From DAOTTY01 sp964451095 (GTDB lineage: Bacteria; Chloroflexota; Anaerolineae; Aggregatilineales; Phototrophicaceae), in the NCBI GenBank assembly GCA_964451095.1, contig CAYVGI010000002.1:23348-87347 (forward strand): 64,000 nt of DNA. The letters are read 5' to 3'. A model generated the notes under the pieces. The model saw only the letters and a program-made list of their open reading frames with translations, was not told where the DNA came from and did not search any database. Of the stretch, positions 17,207-26,035 are shown piece by piece. The translations under genes and the position numbers were made by a program. The first letter of the stretch is position 1, and each line of letters begins with the position of its first letter.

Positions 17207-18103
17207 CTAGTCCTGCGTCGTCCCACGGAAGTACGCCCGTAGCCCCCACCCCACACCGACCCAGCACACCCCCAGGCTAACCAACACCAGCACGAACCCG
17301 GCACCGGGGCGGCGTGGCGGGTCCGGGGGCGGGTTGCGCAGATAGGACAGCGTAACGTCTTTGCCCTGCGCGATGACCGACGGCGGCGGATACGTCAGGT
17401 CAGGGTTGTTGTACAGGGTGATAGCCGTCAGGTTGCGCAGGCGGCGCATGTCCGGCGGCAGCGCGGTCAGTTGGTTGCTGTTGAGGATAAGCGCGGTGAG
17501 CGCGGTGAGCTGTCCTATCTCCGGCGGCAGCGCGGTCAGTTGGTTGCTGTCGAGGTAAAGCCCAGTGAGCGCGGTGAGCTGCCCGACCTCGGGTGGCAGC
17601 GCCGTCAGTTGGTTGCCACGCAGGTCAAGCGTAGTGAGGGCGGTGAGTTGCCCAACCTCGGGTGGCAACGTCGTCAGTTGGTTGCCACCCAGTTCAAGCC
17701 GTGTGAGGGCGGTGAGCTGCCCAACCTCGGGTGGCAGCGCCGTCAGTTCGTTGTTAAGCAGTTCAAGCCGTGTGAGGGCGGTGAGCTGCCCGACTTCGGG
17801 TGGCAGCGCCGTCAGTTGGTTGTTAAGCAGTTCAAGCTGTGTGAGGGCGGTGAGCTGCCCAACTTCGGGTGGCAGCGCGGTCAATTGGTTGCTACCCAGG
17901 TCAAGCCGTGTGAGCGCGGTGAGGTGCCACACCTCGGGTGGCACTTCCGTCAGTCCCAAACGAGACAGGTCAAGCTCCGTCACCCCGCTCTCACGTGCCT
18001 CTTCAATGCGGCGCAGCGCCTCCGCATACGCCGCCTCCGGGTCGGGCGGCTGTGCGGCGGCGGGCGTCACGGCGAGCAGCATTAACAGCAAAATTACGCG
18101 CAT
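17207..18103 (-). CDS. Secreted, C-terminally anchored leucine-rich repeat protein
   Basis: A 298-residue protein from ATG 18103 (GGAG upstream; a longer in-frame start at 18166 would bury the signal peptide). After the signal sequence (RVILLLMLLAVTPAAA) comes a helical cap, then about nine LRRs of 23 residues of the type LTALPPEVGQLTALT. A segment PPPSVIAQGKDVTLSYLR follows, which in other proteins joins LRRs to Roc or TIR domains. Here it is followed instead by a Pro-rich stretch and one membrane helix (FVLVLVSLGVCWVGVGWGL). It would display the repeats outside the membrane. The ligand is unknown. Confidence 0.75.
   Translation of the reverse strand: MRVILLLMLLAVTPAAAQPPDPEAAYAEALRRIEEARESGVTELDLSRLGLTEVPPEVWHLTALTRLDLGSNQLTALPPEVGQLTALTQLELLNNQLTALPPEVGQLTALTRLELLNNELTALPPEVGQLTALTRLELGGNQLTTLPPEVGQLTALTTLDLRGNQLTALPPEVGQLTALTGLYLDSNQLTALPPEIGQLTALTALILNSNQLTALPPDMRRLRNLTAITLYNNPDLTYPPPSVIAQGKDVTLSYLRNPPPDPPRRPGAGFVLVLVSLGVCWVGVGWGLRAYFRGTTQD
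17466..17949 (-). repeat. Tandem 69-bp coding repeat (LRR units)
   Basis: Seven near-identical 69-base units encode the 23-residue LRRs of the gene at 17207-18103. Units differ by a few bases each. This points to recent unit duplication and a locus prone to copy-number change. It is not a CRISPR array: units abut without spacers. Confidence 0.85.
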
Positions 18104-18219
18104 GGGGGTGGCTCCGGGTTCTATCGCATCAGCACACCCCCATGTTAGCCTGTTTGTGCGCCGCATGTGTGAAAACGTTGTAAAATCGTCAGCTTAGCGC
18201 ACACTGCACCGCACTTTGC

Positions 18220-19125
18220 CTAGTCCGTGTTGTACGGCAGCGGGTCTACGCTTTCCAGGTACAGGTAAATCGCCTCGATCTCCACGTCGGTAAGCTGGCT
18301 GAACGCGGGCCACGGCATGTATGCCGGGTCTAGCTGGGTACCGTCGGGGTTCACGCCGGTGCGCAGCAGCGTGTCTAGCTCATCTAGCGTCCAGCCTGCC
18401 ATCCCCGTCTCGTGGAATGTCAGGTTAGACGCGGGCGGTGGGTCTGGGTCACCTGCGGGCAGCGGACCGCCAGAAAGGTTTGCGCCGTGGCAGCCGGTGC
18501 ACGTCCGCACCATGTACTCGCCGTATTCAACCGATGCGGCGACCTCAACGTCTGCCGGGGTAACGTTTTTGTGGTCAATCAGGCGGGCAGCGATCAGCCC
18601 AAGCTCTGCATCGAACACAAACGCCCGTGTGATGATGCCGAAGTAAGTATCGCCCATGTCCCTATCGACTGGCGGCAGCGACCGAATGTAGGCGATCAGG
18701 TTCCCCATGTCGTCGTCGGTGTAGTGTGCGTAATCATGGCTGGGCATGAGCAGGTAGCCACGACCATCCGGGGCAACCCCGTGGCGGATCGCGCGGATGT
18801 AGTCCTCGTCGGAGAAGGTGCCGCCCACACCGCCCGCGCCCGCGGTGAGGTTGGTACCCGCCACATAGCCCACGGGTGGCGCCTCAAACACGACTTTGCC
18901 GCCGCCGTCCTCGGCGTGGCAGCTTGCGCAGCCCCGCGTCACGTAGATGCGCCCGCCCTCAGTGAGTGCTGCCTCGTCGGTGGGTAGCTCAATCGCAGCA
19001 ATCTCTGGTACGTCGTACGTCTGATTGATGACGTTGTTAGACGCAACCGTCAGCCCGGCGTAGCCTGCGCCCAACAACACAACAAGCACCAACAACGTGA
19101 CCCCAATGCGTCTTAACCACTTCAT
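18220..19125 (-). CDS. Membrane-anchored dihaem cytochrome c
   Basis: A 301-residue protein with an N-terminal membrane anchor (VTLLVLVVLLGAGYAGL) and two c-type haem sites: C66-A-S-C69-H70 and C209-T-G-C212-H213. Methionines suitable as axial ligands lie in the LLMPSHDYAHYTDDDM and AYMPWPAFSQLTD segments. This two-domain form resembles the cytochrome c subunits that accept electrons from dehydrogenases or feed terminal oxidases. It sits alone, with no oxidase or dehydrogenase gene adjacent, so its redox partners cannot be named. It would face the outside of the membrane. Confidence 0.85.
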   Translation of the reverse strand: MKWLRRIGVTLLVLVVLLGAGYAGLTVASNNVINQTYDVPEIAAIELPTDEAALTEGGRIYVTRGCASCHAEDGGGKVVFEAPPVGYVAGTNLTAGAGGVGGTFSDEDYIRAIRHGVAPDGRGYLLMPSHDYAHYTDDDMGNLIAYIRSLPPVDRDMGDTYFGIITRAFVFDAELGLIAARLIDHKNVTPADVEVAASVEYGEYMVRTCTGCHGANLSGGPLPAGDPDPPPASNLTFHETGMAGWTLDELDTLLRTGVNPDGTQLDPAYMPWPAFSQLTDVEIEAIYLYLESVDPLPYNTD

Positions 19126-19230
19126 ATGATCTCTTCCTAGGGTATGGTCTATGCTTGCATTGTAGTAAGGAAGTGATCGGTTGCAATCAAATGACTGTTA
19201 AAAATTGGCGAACACCCATGCCAGGAAACA

Positions 19231-20166
19231 CTATGGGGTAACGCGCTCTTCGGGTGGCTCTACCAATGCCAGCTTGGGTTCATGTGGTGGGCGCTGCCGC
19301 TGGTGCAGTGGCTTGAAGCCCCTGCCATAGGCGGTGTGCCCCTGCCCGATGACCACAAACGCCCCCTCGTCCGCGTCCATCACCACATGCTTCAGGTCGT
19401 TCACCTGGGAGCGGGACACCGTAACATAAAGCAGGGCGCGGTCTTGCCCGGTGTACATACCACGGGCAGGCAGGTATGTTACACCGCGCTGCAACCGAGA
19501 CATGATGACCTCCGCTACTTCCTGCGGTTTGTCTGTGATGATAAACACGGTGCGGATCACACTCGGACCTTCCATGACGTAGTCTGCTGCTACGCCACCC
19601 AAGAACAACACCACCAGCGCAAACAGTGCGGATTCCACGCCGAAGACCGCGCCCGCCGCAAAGATCACTATCGTGTCTGTATAGAGAATGGTGCTGCTGA
19701 GCGGTAGCCCGAACCGCCGCTGGATAATGAGCGACAACGTGGACGTACCGCCAAAGTTCACGCCCCCACGGTAGACGATGCCCCCGGCAATCCCCCCGAC
19801 AATGCCACCAAACAGCGCGTTCAAAAAGCGGTCGTCTGTGTAGCCTGTGGTGGGTAGCACATACGTCAACAAGTCGATTGAAACGCTCAGCACTACGACG
19901 ACATAGATCGTACGTAGCGTGGTACGCCAGCCGCCGGGCAGCATCCGGTAGCCGATGTACAAAATAGGCACGTTCATAATCATCGTCATCACGCCTACAG
20001 GCAGCCCAAACAACTCATTGAGCAATACCGACACACCTGTGACACCAGTCGGCACGACCTGTGCCGGAACCAGAAAGATCACGATAGAAGCGGCACCCAT
20101 CACCGCCGCAAATGTTAACTGCACGTATTTGAATGCAATCTCCAGCCGAGTTTCTTTGTAAGTCAT
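19231..20166 (-). CDS. YitT-family membrane protein (DUF161 + DUF2179), paralogue 1
   Basis: A 311-residue protein with five or six membrane segments (VPAQVVPTGVTGVSVLLNELFGLPVG is the family hallmark region). It is followed by a cytoplasmic DUF2179 domain of about 80 residues (PARGMYTGQDRALLYVTVSR, GHTAYGRGFKP). YitT proteins are widespread but without settled function; roles in transport or small-molecule sensing have been suggested. The next gene upstream is a close paralogue in the same direction, so the pair arose by tandem duplication. Confidence 0.8.
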   Translation of the reverse strand: MTYKETRLEIAFKYVQLTFAAVMGAASIVIFLVPAQVVPTGVTGVSVLLNELFGLPVGVMTMIMNVPILYIGYRMLPGGWRTTLRTIYVVVVLSVSIDLLTYVLPTTGYTDDRFLNALFGGIVGGIAGGIVYRGGVNFGGTSTLSLIIQRRFGLPLSSTILYTDTIVIFAAGAVFGVESALFALVVLFLGGVAADYVMEGPSVIRTVFIITDKPQEVAEVIMSRLQRGVTYLPARGMYTGQDRALLYVTVSRSQVNDLKHVVMDADEGAFVVIGQGHTAYGRGFKPLHQRQRPPHEPKLALVEPPEERVTP

Positions 20167-20282
20167 CTATCTCTCCTTACCAGAGCGCGAATCGTGTAGG
20201 AGGATAGTATGGTGAGCGTGGGGGACGCTACAAGGGGAAGTGCGCCGCCCTGACTACTGCCAGCGGCGGCACCAGACGAGCG

Positions 20283-21233
20283 CTAGTCCCCCGTTGCTTT
20301 GGGTTCGTAGATCGCCTGCGTCTCTAGGTCAGTGAGGCTGGGCAGCGGTTTAACCTCTTGCAGCCTGCGCCGCTTGCCGATGGGCTTGAACCCGGCGCCG
20401 TACGCCGTGTGCCCCTGAGCGATGACCACAAACGCCGCCTCGTCTACATCGGTGATGATCTGCTTGGCATCGTTCACCTGGGAGCGGGACACAGTGATAT
20501 ACAGCATGCCCTTGTCAATCCCTGTGTACATGCCGCGTGCGGGTACATAGGTCACGCCGCGCTGTAGCTGCGTTATCACGGCACTCGCAACTTCCTGGGG
20601 CTTTTCCGAGATGACAAACAACGTGCGGATCACGCTCGGACCCTCCATCACATAGTCCGACGCGATGCCACCCAGGAACACCATCACCAGCGCATACAGC
20701 GCCCCCTCCACGCCGAACGTTAGCCCAGCAGCAACTACAATGGCAGTATCCACGTACATAAACGTGGTGCTCAGCGGCAGCCCCAGCTTGCGCTGCAAAA
20801 TCAGCCCCAGCACCGATGTGCCGCCGTAGTTGGTACCCGTCCGGTAGACGATGCCGCCGGAAATGCCGCCGATGATGCCGCCAAAGACGGTGTTCAGCAG
20901 GCGGTCATCTGTGTAGCCCGTGCTCGGCAGGTAGGCAACGAACAGGTCTGTAAAGACGCTGTACACCACCACCACATACATGGACTGCACCGTCATGCGC
21001 CAGCCGCCGGGCAGCATCCGGTAGCCCACGTACGCAATGGGCACGTTCATCAGCAAAATCATCACGCCGACGGGCAGCCCAAAAAAGTGATTGAGCAGCG
21101 CTGCGATGCCGCTCACCCCCTGTGGTACAACATCTGCGGGCAGCAAAAAGGCAACCAGTGCCGCCGCCCCCATCAGTGCCGCAATCGTCAGTTGCAGGTA
21201 CTTCCATAAAAGCTCTCTTGGCGACTCCTGTGC
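20283..21233 (-). CDS. YitT-family membrane protein, paralogue 2, start lost in assembly gap
   Basis: 317 codons are visible. The reading frame stays open into the run of N, and the upstream codons (ELLWKYLQLTIAALMGAA) align with IAFKYVQLTFAAVMGAA of paralogue 1, so the true start lies in the gap. Only about ten residues are missing if the N-termini match. Same architecture: hydrophobic DUF161-type region, then DUF2179 with PARGMYTGIDKGMLYITVSR and GHTAYGAGFKP. The paralogues differ mostly in loops and the C-terminal tail. Confidence 0.8.
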   Translation of the reverse strand, partial: AQESPRELLWKYLQLTIAALMGAAALVAFLLPADVVPQGVSGIAALLNHFFGLPVGVMILLMNVPIAYVGYRMLPGGWRMTVQSMYVVVVYSVFTDLFVAYLPSTGYTDDRLLNTVFGGIIGGISGGIVYRTGTNYGGTSVLGLILQRKLGLPLSTTFMYVDTAIVVAAGLTFGVEGALYALVMVFLGGIASDYVMEGPSVIRTLFVISEKPQEVASAVITQLQRGVTYVPARGMYTGIDKGMLYITVSRSQVNDAKQIITDVDEAAFVVIAQGHTAYGAGFKPIGKRRRLQEVKPLPSLTDLETQAIYEPKATGD

Positions 21234-21333
21234 NNNNNNNNNNNNNNNNNNNNNNNNNNNNNNNNNNNNNNNNNNNNNNNNNNNNNNNNNNNNNNNNNNN
21301 NNNNNNNNNNNNNNNNNNNNNNNNNNNNNNNNN
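21234..21333. other. Assembly gap (100 N)
   Basis: Exactly 100 unknown bases, the customary scaffolding placeholder, so the true distance may differ. It removes the start of the YitT paralogue on the left and the start of the small gene on the right. Confidence 0.99.
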
Positions 21334-21334
21334 G

Positions 21335-21550
21335 ATCAAAGCGGCGACAGAGGCGGGCACGCTGGGCTACAAGAGCAAGGTGTCCACATCGCCGGGCAAG
21401 GAGCAGGGGCACCCGGATGCGCGGTTGATCCACGTGCGCGTGGCGGATAGCGCCGCCGACGCAGACGTCAAGCGGGTAGAACAGGCGCTCCGTGACTTGG
21501 GCGTGAGGGGGGATATGCGCTACGAGGCGGATGGGCAGCGCCCCACATAA
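21335..21550 (+). CDS. C-terminal fragment, DUF1917/putative phosphothreonine-lyase-domain-like protein
   Basis: 71 codons after the gap, ending at TAA 21550. The fragment runs IKAATEAGTLGYKSKVSTS, then HPDARLIHVRVADS, then DVKRVEQALRDLGVRG. It resembles the C-terminal half of the DUF1917 (Bles03-like) family, in which a KVST motif and a terminal LRELG helix are typical. The function of that family is not settled despite the 'phosphothreonine lyase' label. The N-terminal half is in or beyond the assembly gap. Assignment by motif memory, so moderate. Confidence 0.5.
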   Translation: MKAATEAGTLGYKSKVSTSPGKEQGHPDARLIHVRVADSAADADVKRVEQALRDLGVRGDMRYEADGQRPT

Positions 21551-21659
21551 GACCGACAGCGTGATGAACATTGGTTTGCCCCTGGCACAAGGGCAAACAC
21601 ACGTAATGGATTGCTCACGGCACGATGGGCGGTTGGCGTCTCTACACCGTTGTTGCTAA

Positions 21660-21745
21660 GTGTCTTGCGAGGGAAATTGACGCGCTGCCCCTTGAGGTGC
21701 TTCCCCCGTTAGGGTTCGCTCGTGAACCTATCGGTCTCCAGCGTG
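21660..21745. repeat. Possible copy C of the dispersed intergenic repeat
   Basis: The 207-base space between the fragment and the aldehyde dehydrogenase holds CTTGAGGTGCTTC (compare CTTCAGGTGCTTC in copy B) and the hairpin GGTTC-GCTCGT-GAACC at 21714-21729. The match to copies A and B is short, so membership is tentative. No gene seen here. Confidence 0.25.
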
Positions 21746-21757
21746 AACGTGAAGCCC

Positions 21758-23209
21758 CTACTGCACGCCGCCCACAAACACCGTCTTCAGTTCTGTGTAC
21801 TCCTGTACGCCTTCGGTACCGCTCTCCGCGCCGATGCCGCTCTGCTTGACGCCTACAAATGGTGCTTCTGGCGTGGCGGGCAGCCAGTCGTTAATGCAGA
21901 TCATGCCGAACTCCAGCTTCTCGCTCAAGTGGATAGCACTGTACAGGTCGTTGGTCTGCACGAACGCGGTCAGCCCATAGTGGGTGTCGTTTGCCATGGC
22001 AATCGCCTCGTCGGGGTCGTCAAACGGAATGATGGGCATGACCGGACCGAATATCTCCTGGTTGTACAGCGGCATGTCGTTGCTGATGTGGGTCACTACC
22101 GTGGGCTGGTAGAAGTAACCGCGCTCCATAGGTGCACGCGCACCGCCCGCCAGCACCTGTGCACCCATACCCACAGACTGCTGCACAAGCGCTTCGACGC
22201 GGTCGCGCTGGTTGCCGTTAATCATCGGTCCGACGTCGGTGTTTTCGTTCAGCCCGTTGCCGAGCACTGTCTTGCGTGTGCTCTCAACCACCTGTTCCAC
22301 GAATTCCTCTGCCAGGGATGAGTGCACGTAAAAGCGCTGCGGAGACACGCACACCTGCCCGGCGTTGCGGTACTTCCACTGCACGCTGCGCCGCGCCACC
22401 GTCCGCACATCGCGCACATCTGGCATGACGATCACGGGTGCGTTGCCGCCCATTTCCAGGCTAAGCTGCGTGACGGTCTCGCTCGCGCCGTCCATCAGCA
22501 GCTTGCCCACGCGGGTGCTGCCGGTAAAGTGGATTTTTCGCACACGCGGGTCGCCCAGCATAGCCTGCCCCATCGCCTCAGGCTCCCCGTTGATGAGGTT
22601 AAACACCCCTGGTGGCAGCGCCGCGTGTTCTAGTGCGGCAGCGATGAGCATGGCGGTGCGCGGCGTGTACTCGCTGGGGCGCGTGACTACCGTGCACCCG
22701 GCGGCAAGCGCCGCGCCCACTGCCCGCATCACGTTGTAAATGGGGAAGTTCCAGGCGGTGATAGTCCCCACGACACCAATAGGCTGCCGCACGGCAAACA
22801 ACCGCCGCTGACTGTTCATCGCCGGGATGATGCGCCCGTACAGGCGTTTGCCCTCCTCCGCGAAGAATTGCAGGTAATTCGTGCTGCTGCGCCACTCGGC
22901 GGCGCTCTCACGCAGCGGCTTGCCGCTCTCCTCTGTGGTGATGCGGGCGAATTCGTTCACATGCTCGCCAATATACGCCGCCGCCTTGATGAGATAAACC
23001 GCCCGCTCATAGGGTGTGCGCCCGCTCCAGGCAGGGAAGGCGGCAGCAGCAGCGTCAATGGCAGCATCGGCGTCGTCACGCCCGCCAAATGGCACCTGCT
23101 GGATCACTTCCTCGGTTGCCGGGTTGATGAGATCCCAGGTGCCGCCGTGCATTGCGCCCATCCACTCGCCGTTGACGTACTGTTCGAAGCGCATCCGTGT
23201 TTGCTCCAC
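21758..23209 (-). CDS. NAD(P)-dependent aldehyde dehydrogenase (succinate-semialdehyde dehydrogenase-like)
   Basis: A 483-residue ALDH-superfamily enzyme of normal length. Visible blocks are ITAWNFPIYNVMR, GGNAP preceded by the general base in SLEMGGNAP, and the catalytic cysteine in NAGQVCVSPQRFYV. EIFGPVMPIIPFDDPDEAI lies near the C-terminus. It oxidises an aldehyde to a carboxylate with NAD(P). The succinate-semialdehyde-like call rests on overall pattern only. One oddity is that the cofactor-ribose lysine of the usual KPSE block is Arg here (TRPSEYTP). It stands alone, so no pathway context is available. Confidence 0.85.
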   Translation of the reverse strand: MEQTRMRFEQYVNGEWMGAMHGGTWDLINPATEEVIQQVPFGGRDDADAAIDAAAAAFPAWSGRTPYERAVYLIKAAAYIGEHVNEFARITTEESGKPLRESAAEWRSSTNYLQFFAEEGKRLYGRIIPAMNSQRRLFAVRQPIGVVGTITAWNFPIYNVMRAVGAALAAGCTVVTRPSEYTPRTAMLIAAALEHAALPPGVFNLINGEPEAMGQAMLGDPRVRKIHFTGSTRVGKLLMDGASETVTQLSLEMGGNAPVIVMPDVRDVRTVARRSVQWKYRNAGQVCVSPQRFYVHSSLAEEFVEQVVESTRKTVLGNGLNENTDVGPMINGNQRDRVEALVQQSVGMGAQVLAGGARAPMERGYFYQPTVVTHISNDMPLYNQEIFGPVMPIIPFDDPDEAIAMANDTHYGLTAFVQTNDLYSAIHLSEKLEFGMICINDWLPATPEAPFVGVKQSGIGAESGTEGVQEYTELKTVFVGGVQ

Positions 23210-23551
23210 ATTTTAAGAATTGTCTTGTGCGCAGATTGTATTGCATCCTGTGGGCGTTGCCCACTGCCCCAGGAAAGAAAGCGTGGGGAACTTCGGTTGC
23301 TTGTGTATTGGGTAGGGGGAGAACGCCGCTACGCCTAGGGTACAACATGCTGTGCCCCTACAGGCAATTCGCCGTTTCTGAACTGAATGTGCTTCTCTAC
23401 GCAGCAGTCCCTACTCCCCAAAAGACACGTTTTTCACAAAAAGATTAGAGGAAGGTTAAAATGTAAAGAATAGTACCGCAGTCCTGTGTGAAAAAGGTAA
23501 ATGTCATGATAGAGTATAGACATACACAAAGGGTCCCGGAGCGATACGGAC

Positions 23552-23674
23552 ATGATGATGACCTACAGCTCCCGTAGAAATGAACTCAATGACCTGACCC
23601 GCGCCCTGATCGGCGCTTGTTCCCAGTCGCTCCAGGACTCCCCCTTTCCATATCACACATTACAACTAATCTAA
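23552..23674 (+). CDS. Possible 40-residue small protein
   Basis: Starts ATG 23552 with GGAG about 11 bases upstream. It encodes MMMTYSSRRNELNDLTRALI and ends at TAA 23674, overlapping the end of the convergent GT-C gene by 9 bases. Amphipathic helix in the middle, one cysteine. No homologue known to me. The 340 bases before it (23210-23551) contain no other gene I can support and are AT-richer than the flanks. It may be chance. Confidence 0.25.
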   Translation: MMMTYSSRRNELNDLTRALIGACSQSLQDSPFPYHTLQLI

Positions 23675-25867
23675 CTCTAGCTGGGCAAGTGGCAGCGCCC
23701 ACATCTGGTCAACCACGTTGACGCCCGTGCCTACAGGCAGCCGCTCGAACGTTTGCGAGTGATACCAGCCCACGCGCAGCCGCAGTTCTGCGATGTCGGC
23801 GTCGGTTTGCAGCGTGTGCACCGTGACGAACGGGTTACCGTCTACCCACACCGATGTGGGGTAGGCAGGTGGCGGCGCGTCCTGTTGGGCGACAAGCTCG
23901 TTGTTTTCGTCCAACAACCCCACCGTCAGCGTGTAGTTCTCGCTGATGGGTTCCAGCCGCTCCCACAGCAGTTCCACGCGCACGGTGTTGCTGTCCGCTT
24001 CCTGCTGCAAGGTGTGCCCCCGCAGCGCGATTTGCCCGCCAAATGGGATGTCCGCGTTGTTTGCCATCTGTGGTGCTGTGTAGCCCGGCGCGGTGAACAC
24101 CGGACCGTTGATGAACACACCCGGCAGCGCCGCCCCTTGCGCATCCGTCCAGTTGACGAAGCGCCCGCTGCCCAGGTCTTCTTCGTCTGGCACGCGGAAG
24201 CCGAGCGCCAACTGCACGCGGAACGGCGGCTCGTCCGTGGGGGCGCTGTCCAGGCGCAGGCGCACCCGTGCGCGGTAAATCTCGTCATCCTGCAAAATGC
24301 GTGTGGCGGTCATGCCGGGGTACGTGTCGATGCTGCCCAGCCGCTCGCCCGTCACCGGGTGCTGCGCCGTGACGAACAACACCGGGTTTTCGTCGTGCCC
24401 GCCACTGAACCACACATCCAGCACCACGTCTTCGCCAGGGCTCACGCGCTGCGTCAGCAGGTGGTAGCCCAGCACGTCAATGCTTTCTGCTATCGCGTCA
24501 ATCTCGTTAATGGGCATCGGTGTGGCGAACGGCACATCCACGCGGGCAGTTTCCACGCGCTCCAGCAGTTCATAAGACTGCCCCAGCCCGCTGTAGGGCG
24601 CAATCAGCGTCATCACAGCAAGCGGTGCGATGGGCAACGTGTACAGCCGCTCGCCCAGCAGCTCGCGCCAGCCCAGCACAATCAACGGGGAAAACGCCGC
24701 CAGCGTCATGAACAGCGCCCGCCCCTGCGATACATTCACCTGCCGCGTGATGTAAATAACGACAATCCACGCCATGACCTGCACCGTGAGGAAAAACAGC
24801 ACGTACCACATGGTTTCGCGGTTGCGGAACGAGCGCACACCCGCCCCCACCAGCGCGACAGCGGTCACGATGTAGGCATAGGGGATGAGCCACGGCGGTC
24901 CGGGGATGTTCAGGTGCCCCAACATCATCCAAAACGAAATCCAGATGCCGCGCACCTCGTGGAACGATGGCAGTCGGTCTCGGTTGCGCGACCACAGGCT
25001 AAGCGTGGGGCTAAGCCCGATGGCGTCGTCGTACAGCACCTGGTTGCGCACAAACCACCACAGCCCGAACATCAGGAACGTCACGCTCATTGCCGCCAGC
25101 GCGAACCCCACCCGCCGCCACTTGAACCGCCCCAGCATCCCGCCCAGCAGCAGCGCCCCCACCGCGTAACCGTAGGCAATAATCCCGGTCAGCTTGGCGA
25201 GCAGAATGCCCACCAGGGTTAGCCCCAGCAGCACCGCTGGCAAGCGCCCAATTTCGCGGTCGTGCCACATTTGCACCAGGATGGTGACGGCGATAGCGCT
25301 GAACAAAATGTTCAGGTTGTCGTTATTGATGCTGGACGCCACATGCGCGAACTGCGGAATGGACGCGGTGAGCAGCATGGCGGCAAGCCCCAGCTTCACA
25401 TCCCAAATTAGCCGCCCCACATGATACACACACAGCAGCGCCCCCACGCCCATCAGCAGGCTAAACAGGCGGATCGTCCACACCGCCCAAACCGTGTCGC
25501 CCACGTGTTCCAATGGGTGAAGCTGCACGTTGAAGTTCTCTCCTGTGACGATGCCCGTGGACGCAAACGGGTTCAGTTCGATGTAATTCTCAAAGTCGTC
25601 TCGCTCGAAGAAGGTGAGCAGCGGCGCGGACACGAGATAATACAGCGGGTGCTGGTGGCTCTCGAAATTGCGCTGTTCCAGCATGGCACTGCGACCGGGA
25701 ATGGTGTTCAGGTCTCGCAGCGTGACGATACGGTTCATGTAGACGAAGTGCGCCAGTTCGTCCGGTCCTTCGAACAGCGGCGTTTTTAGCCCATAGCTAA
25801 TGCCAACAATGTAAAAGTACACACAGATGAGCGTGGCAAGTCGGTTGGGGGTCAGTTTTGGCATCAT
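23666..25867 (-). CDS. GT-C-type membrane glycosyltransferase (DUF2142-like)
   Basis: About 733 residues from ATG 25867 (a longer in-frame start at 25921 adds an unlikely hydrophilic leader). The first loop has EGPDELAHFVYMNR and then ESHQHPLYYLVSAPLL, the acidic Asp-Glu plus HxPLYY pattern of DUF2142/PMT-like enzymes. Around eleven membrane helices fill residues 10-430. The last 270 residues are an extracytoplasmic beta-rich domain without membrane segments. Likely a lipid-linked-sugar-dependent glycosyltransferase with unknown acceptor. The protein at 51268 has a similar start (EGGDEWLQLAYMEHLRA). Confidence 0.7.
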   Translation of the reverse strand: MMPKLTPNRLATLICVYFYIVGISYGLKTPLFEGPDELAHFVYMNRIVTLRDLNTIPGRSAMLEQRNFESHQHPLYYLVSAPLLTFFERDDFENYIELNPFASTGIVTGENFNVQLHPLEHVGDTVWAVWTIRLFSLLMGVGALLCVYHVGRLIWDVKLGLAAMLLTASIPQFAHVASSINNDNLNILFSAIAVTILVQMWHDREIGRLPAVLLGLTLVGILLAKLTGIIAYGYAVGALLLGGMLGRFKWRRVGFALAAMSVTFLMFGLWWFVRNQVLYDDAIGLSPTLSLWSRNRDRLPSFHEVRGIWISFWMMLGHLNIPGPPWLIPYAYIVTAVALVGAGVRSFRNRETMWYVLFFLTVQVMAWIVVIYITRQVNVSQGRALFMTLAAFSPLIVLGWRELLGERLYTLPIAPLAVMTLIAPYSGLGQSYELLERVETARVDVPFATPMPINEIDAIAESIDVLGYHLLTQRVSPGEDVVLDVWFSGGHDENPVLFVTAQHPVTGERLGSIDTYPGMTATRILQDDEIYRARVRLRLDSAPTDEPPFRVQLALGFRVPDEEDLGSGRFVNWTDAQGAALPGVFINGPVFTAPGYTAPQMANNADIPFGGQIALRGHTLQQEADSNTVRVELLWERLEPISENYTLTVGLLDENNELVAQQDAPPPAYPTSVWVDGNPFVTVHTLQTDADIAELRLRVGWYHSQTFERLPVGTGVNVVDQMWALPLAQLELD

Positions 25868-25960
25868 CTTCCGCCGGGTAGCGAGCAAATCCACCGGGCA
25901 CCCCAGGTACCAGCGTGCCAAGGGTGCAAACGGGGAGCGATTATGCCTGGGGTGGGGGCG

Positions 25961-26035
25961 CTACGCCAGCGTGTATTCGTCGCCGGGGTCTAGCACAACC
26001 GGGGAAGCGTCCGTCTCGCTGTTCACCTGGTTTGC
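25961..26035 (-). pseudogene. Orphaned 3' end of the UPF0173 gene beyond an in-frame TAG
   Basis: Directly after the TAG at 26036-26038 the same frame stays open for 24 codons to a second stop, TAG at 25961. It encodes ANQVNSETDASPVVLDPGDE followed by YTLA. This matches how UPF0173 proteins normally end, a short helix then a PGE-type strand. The TAG therefore looks like a single-base nonsense change, or sequence error, within an otherwise full-length gene. Confidence 0.6.

Noticed and set aside
17466..17949. Regular 69-bp repeats that at first look like a CRISPR array
   Set aside because: The units abut without unique spacers and translate as leucine-rich repeats in one long frame.
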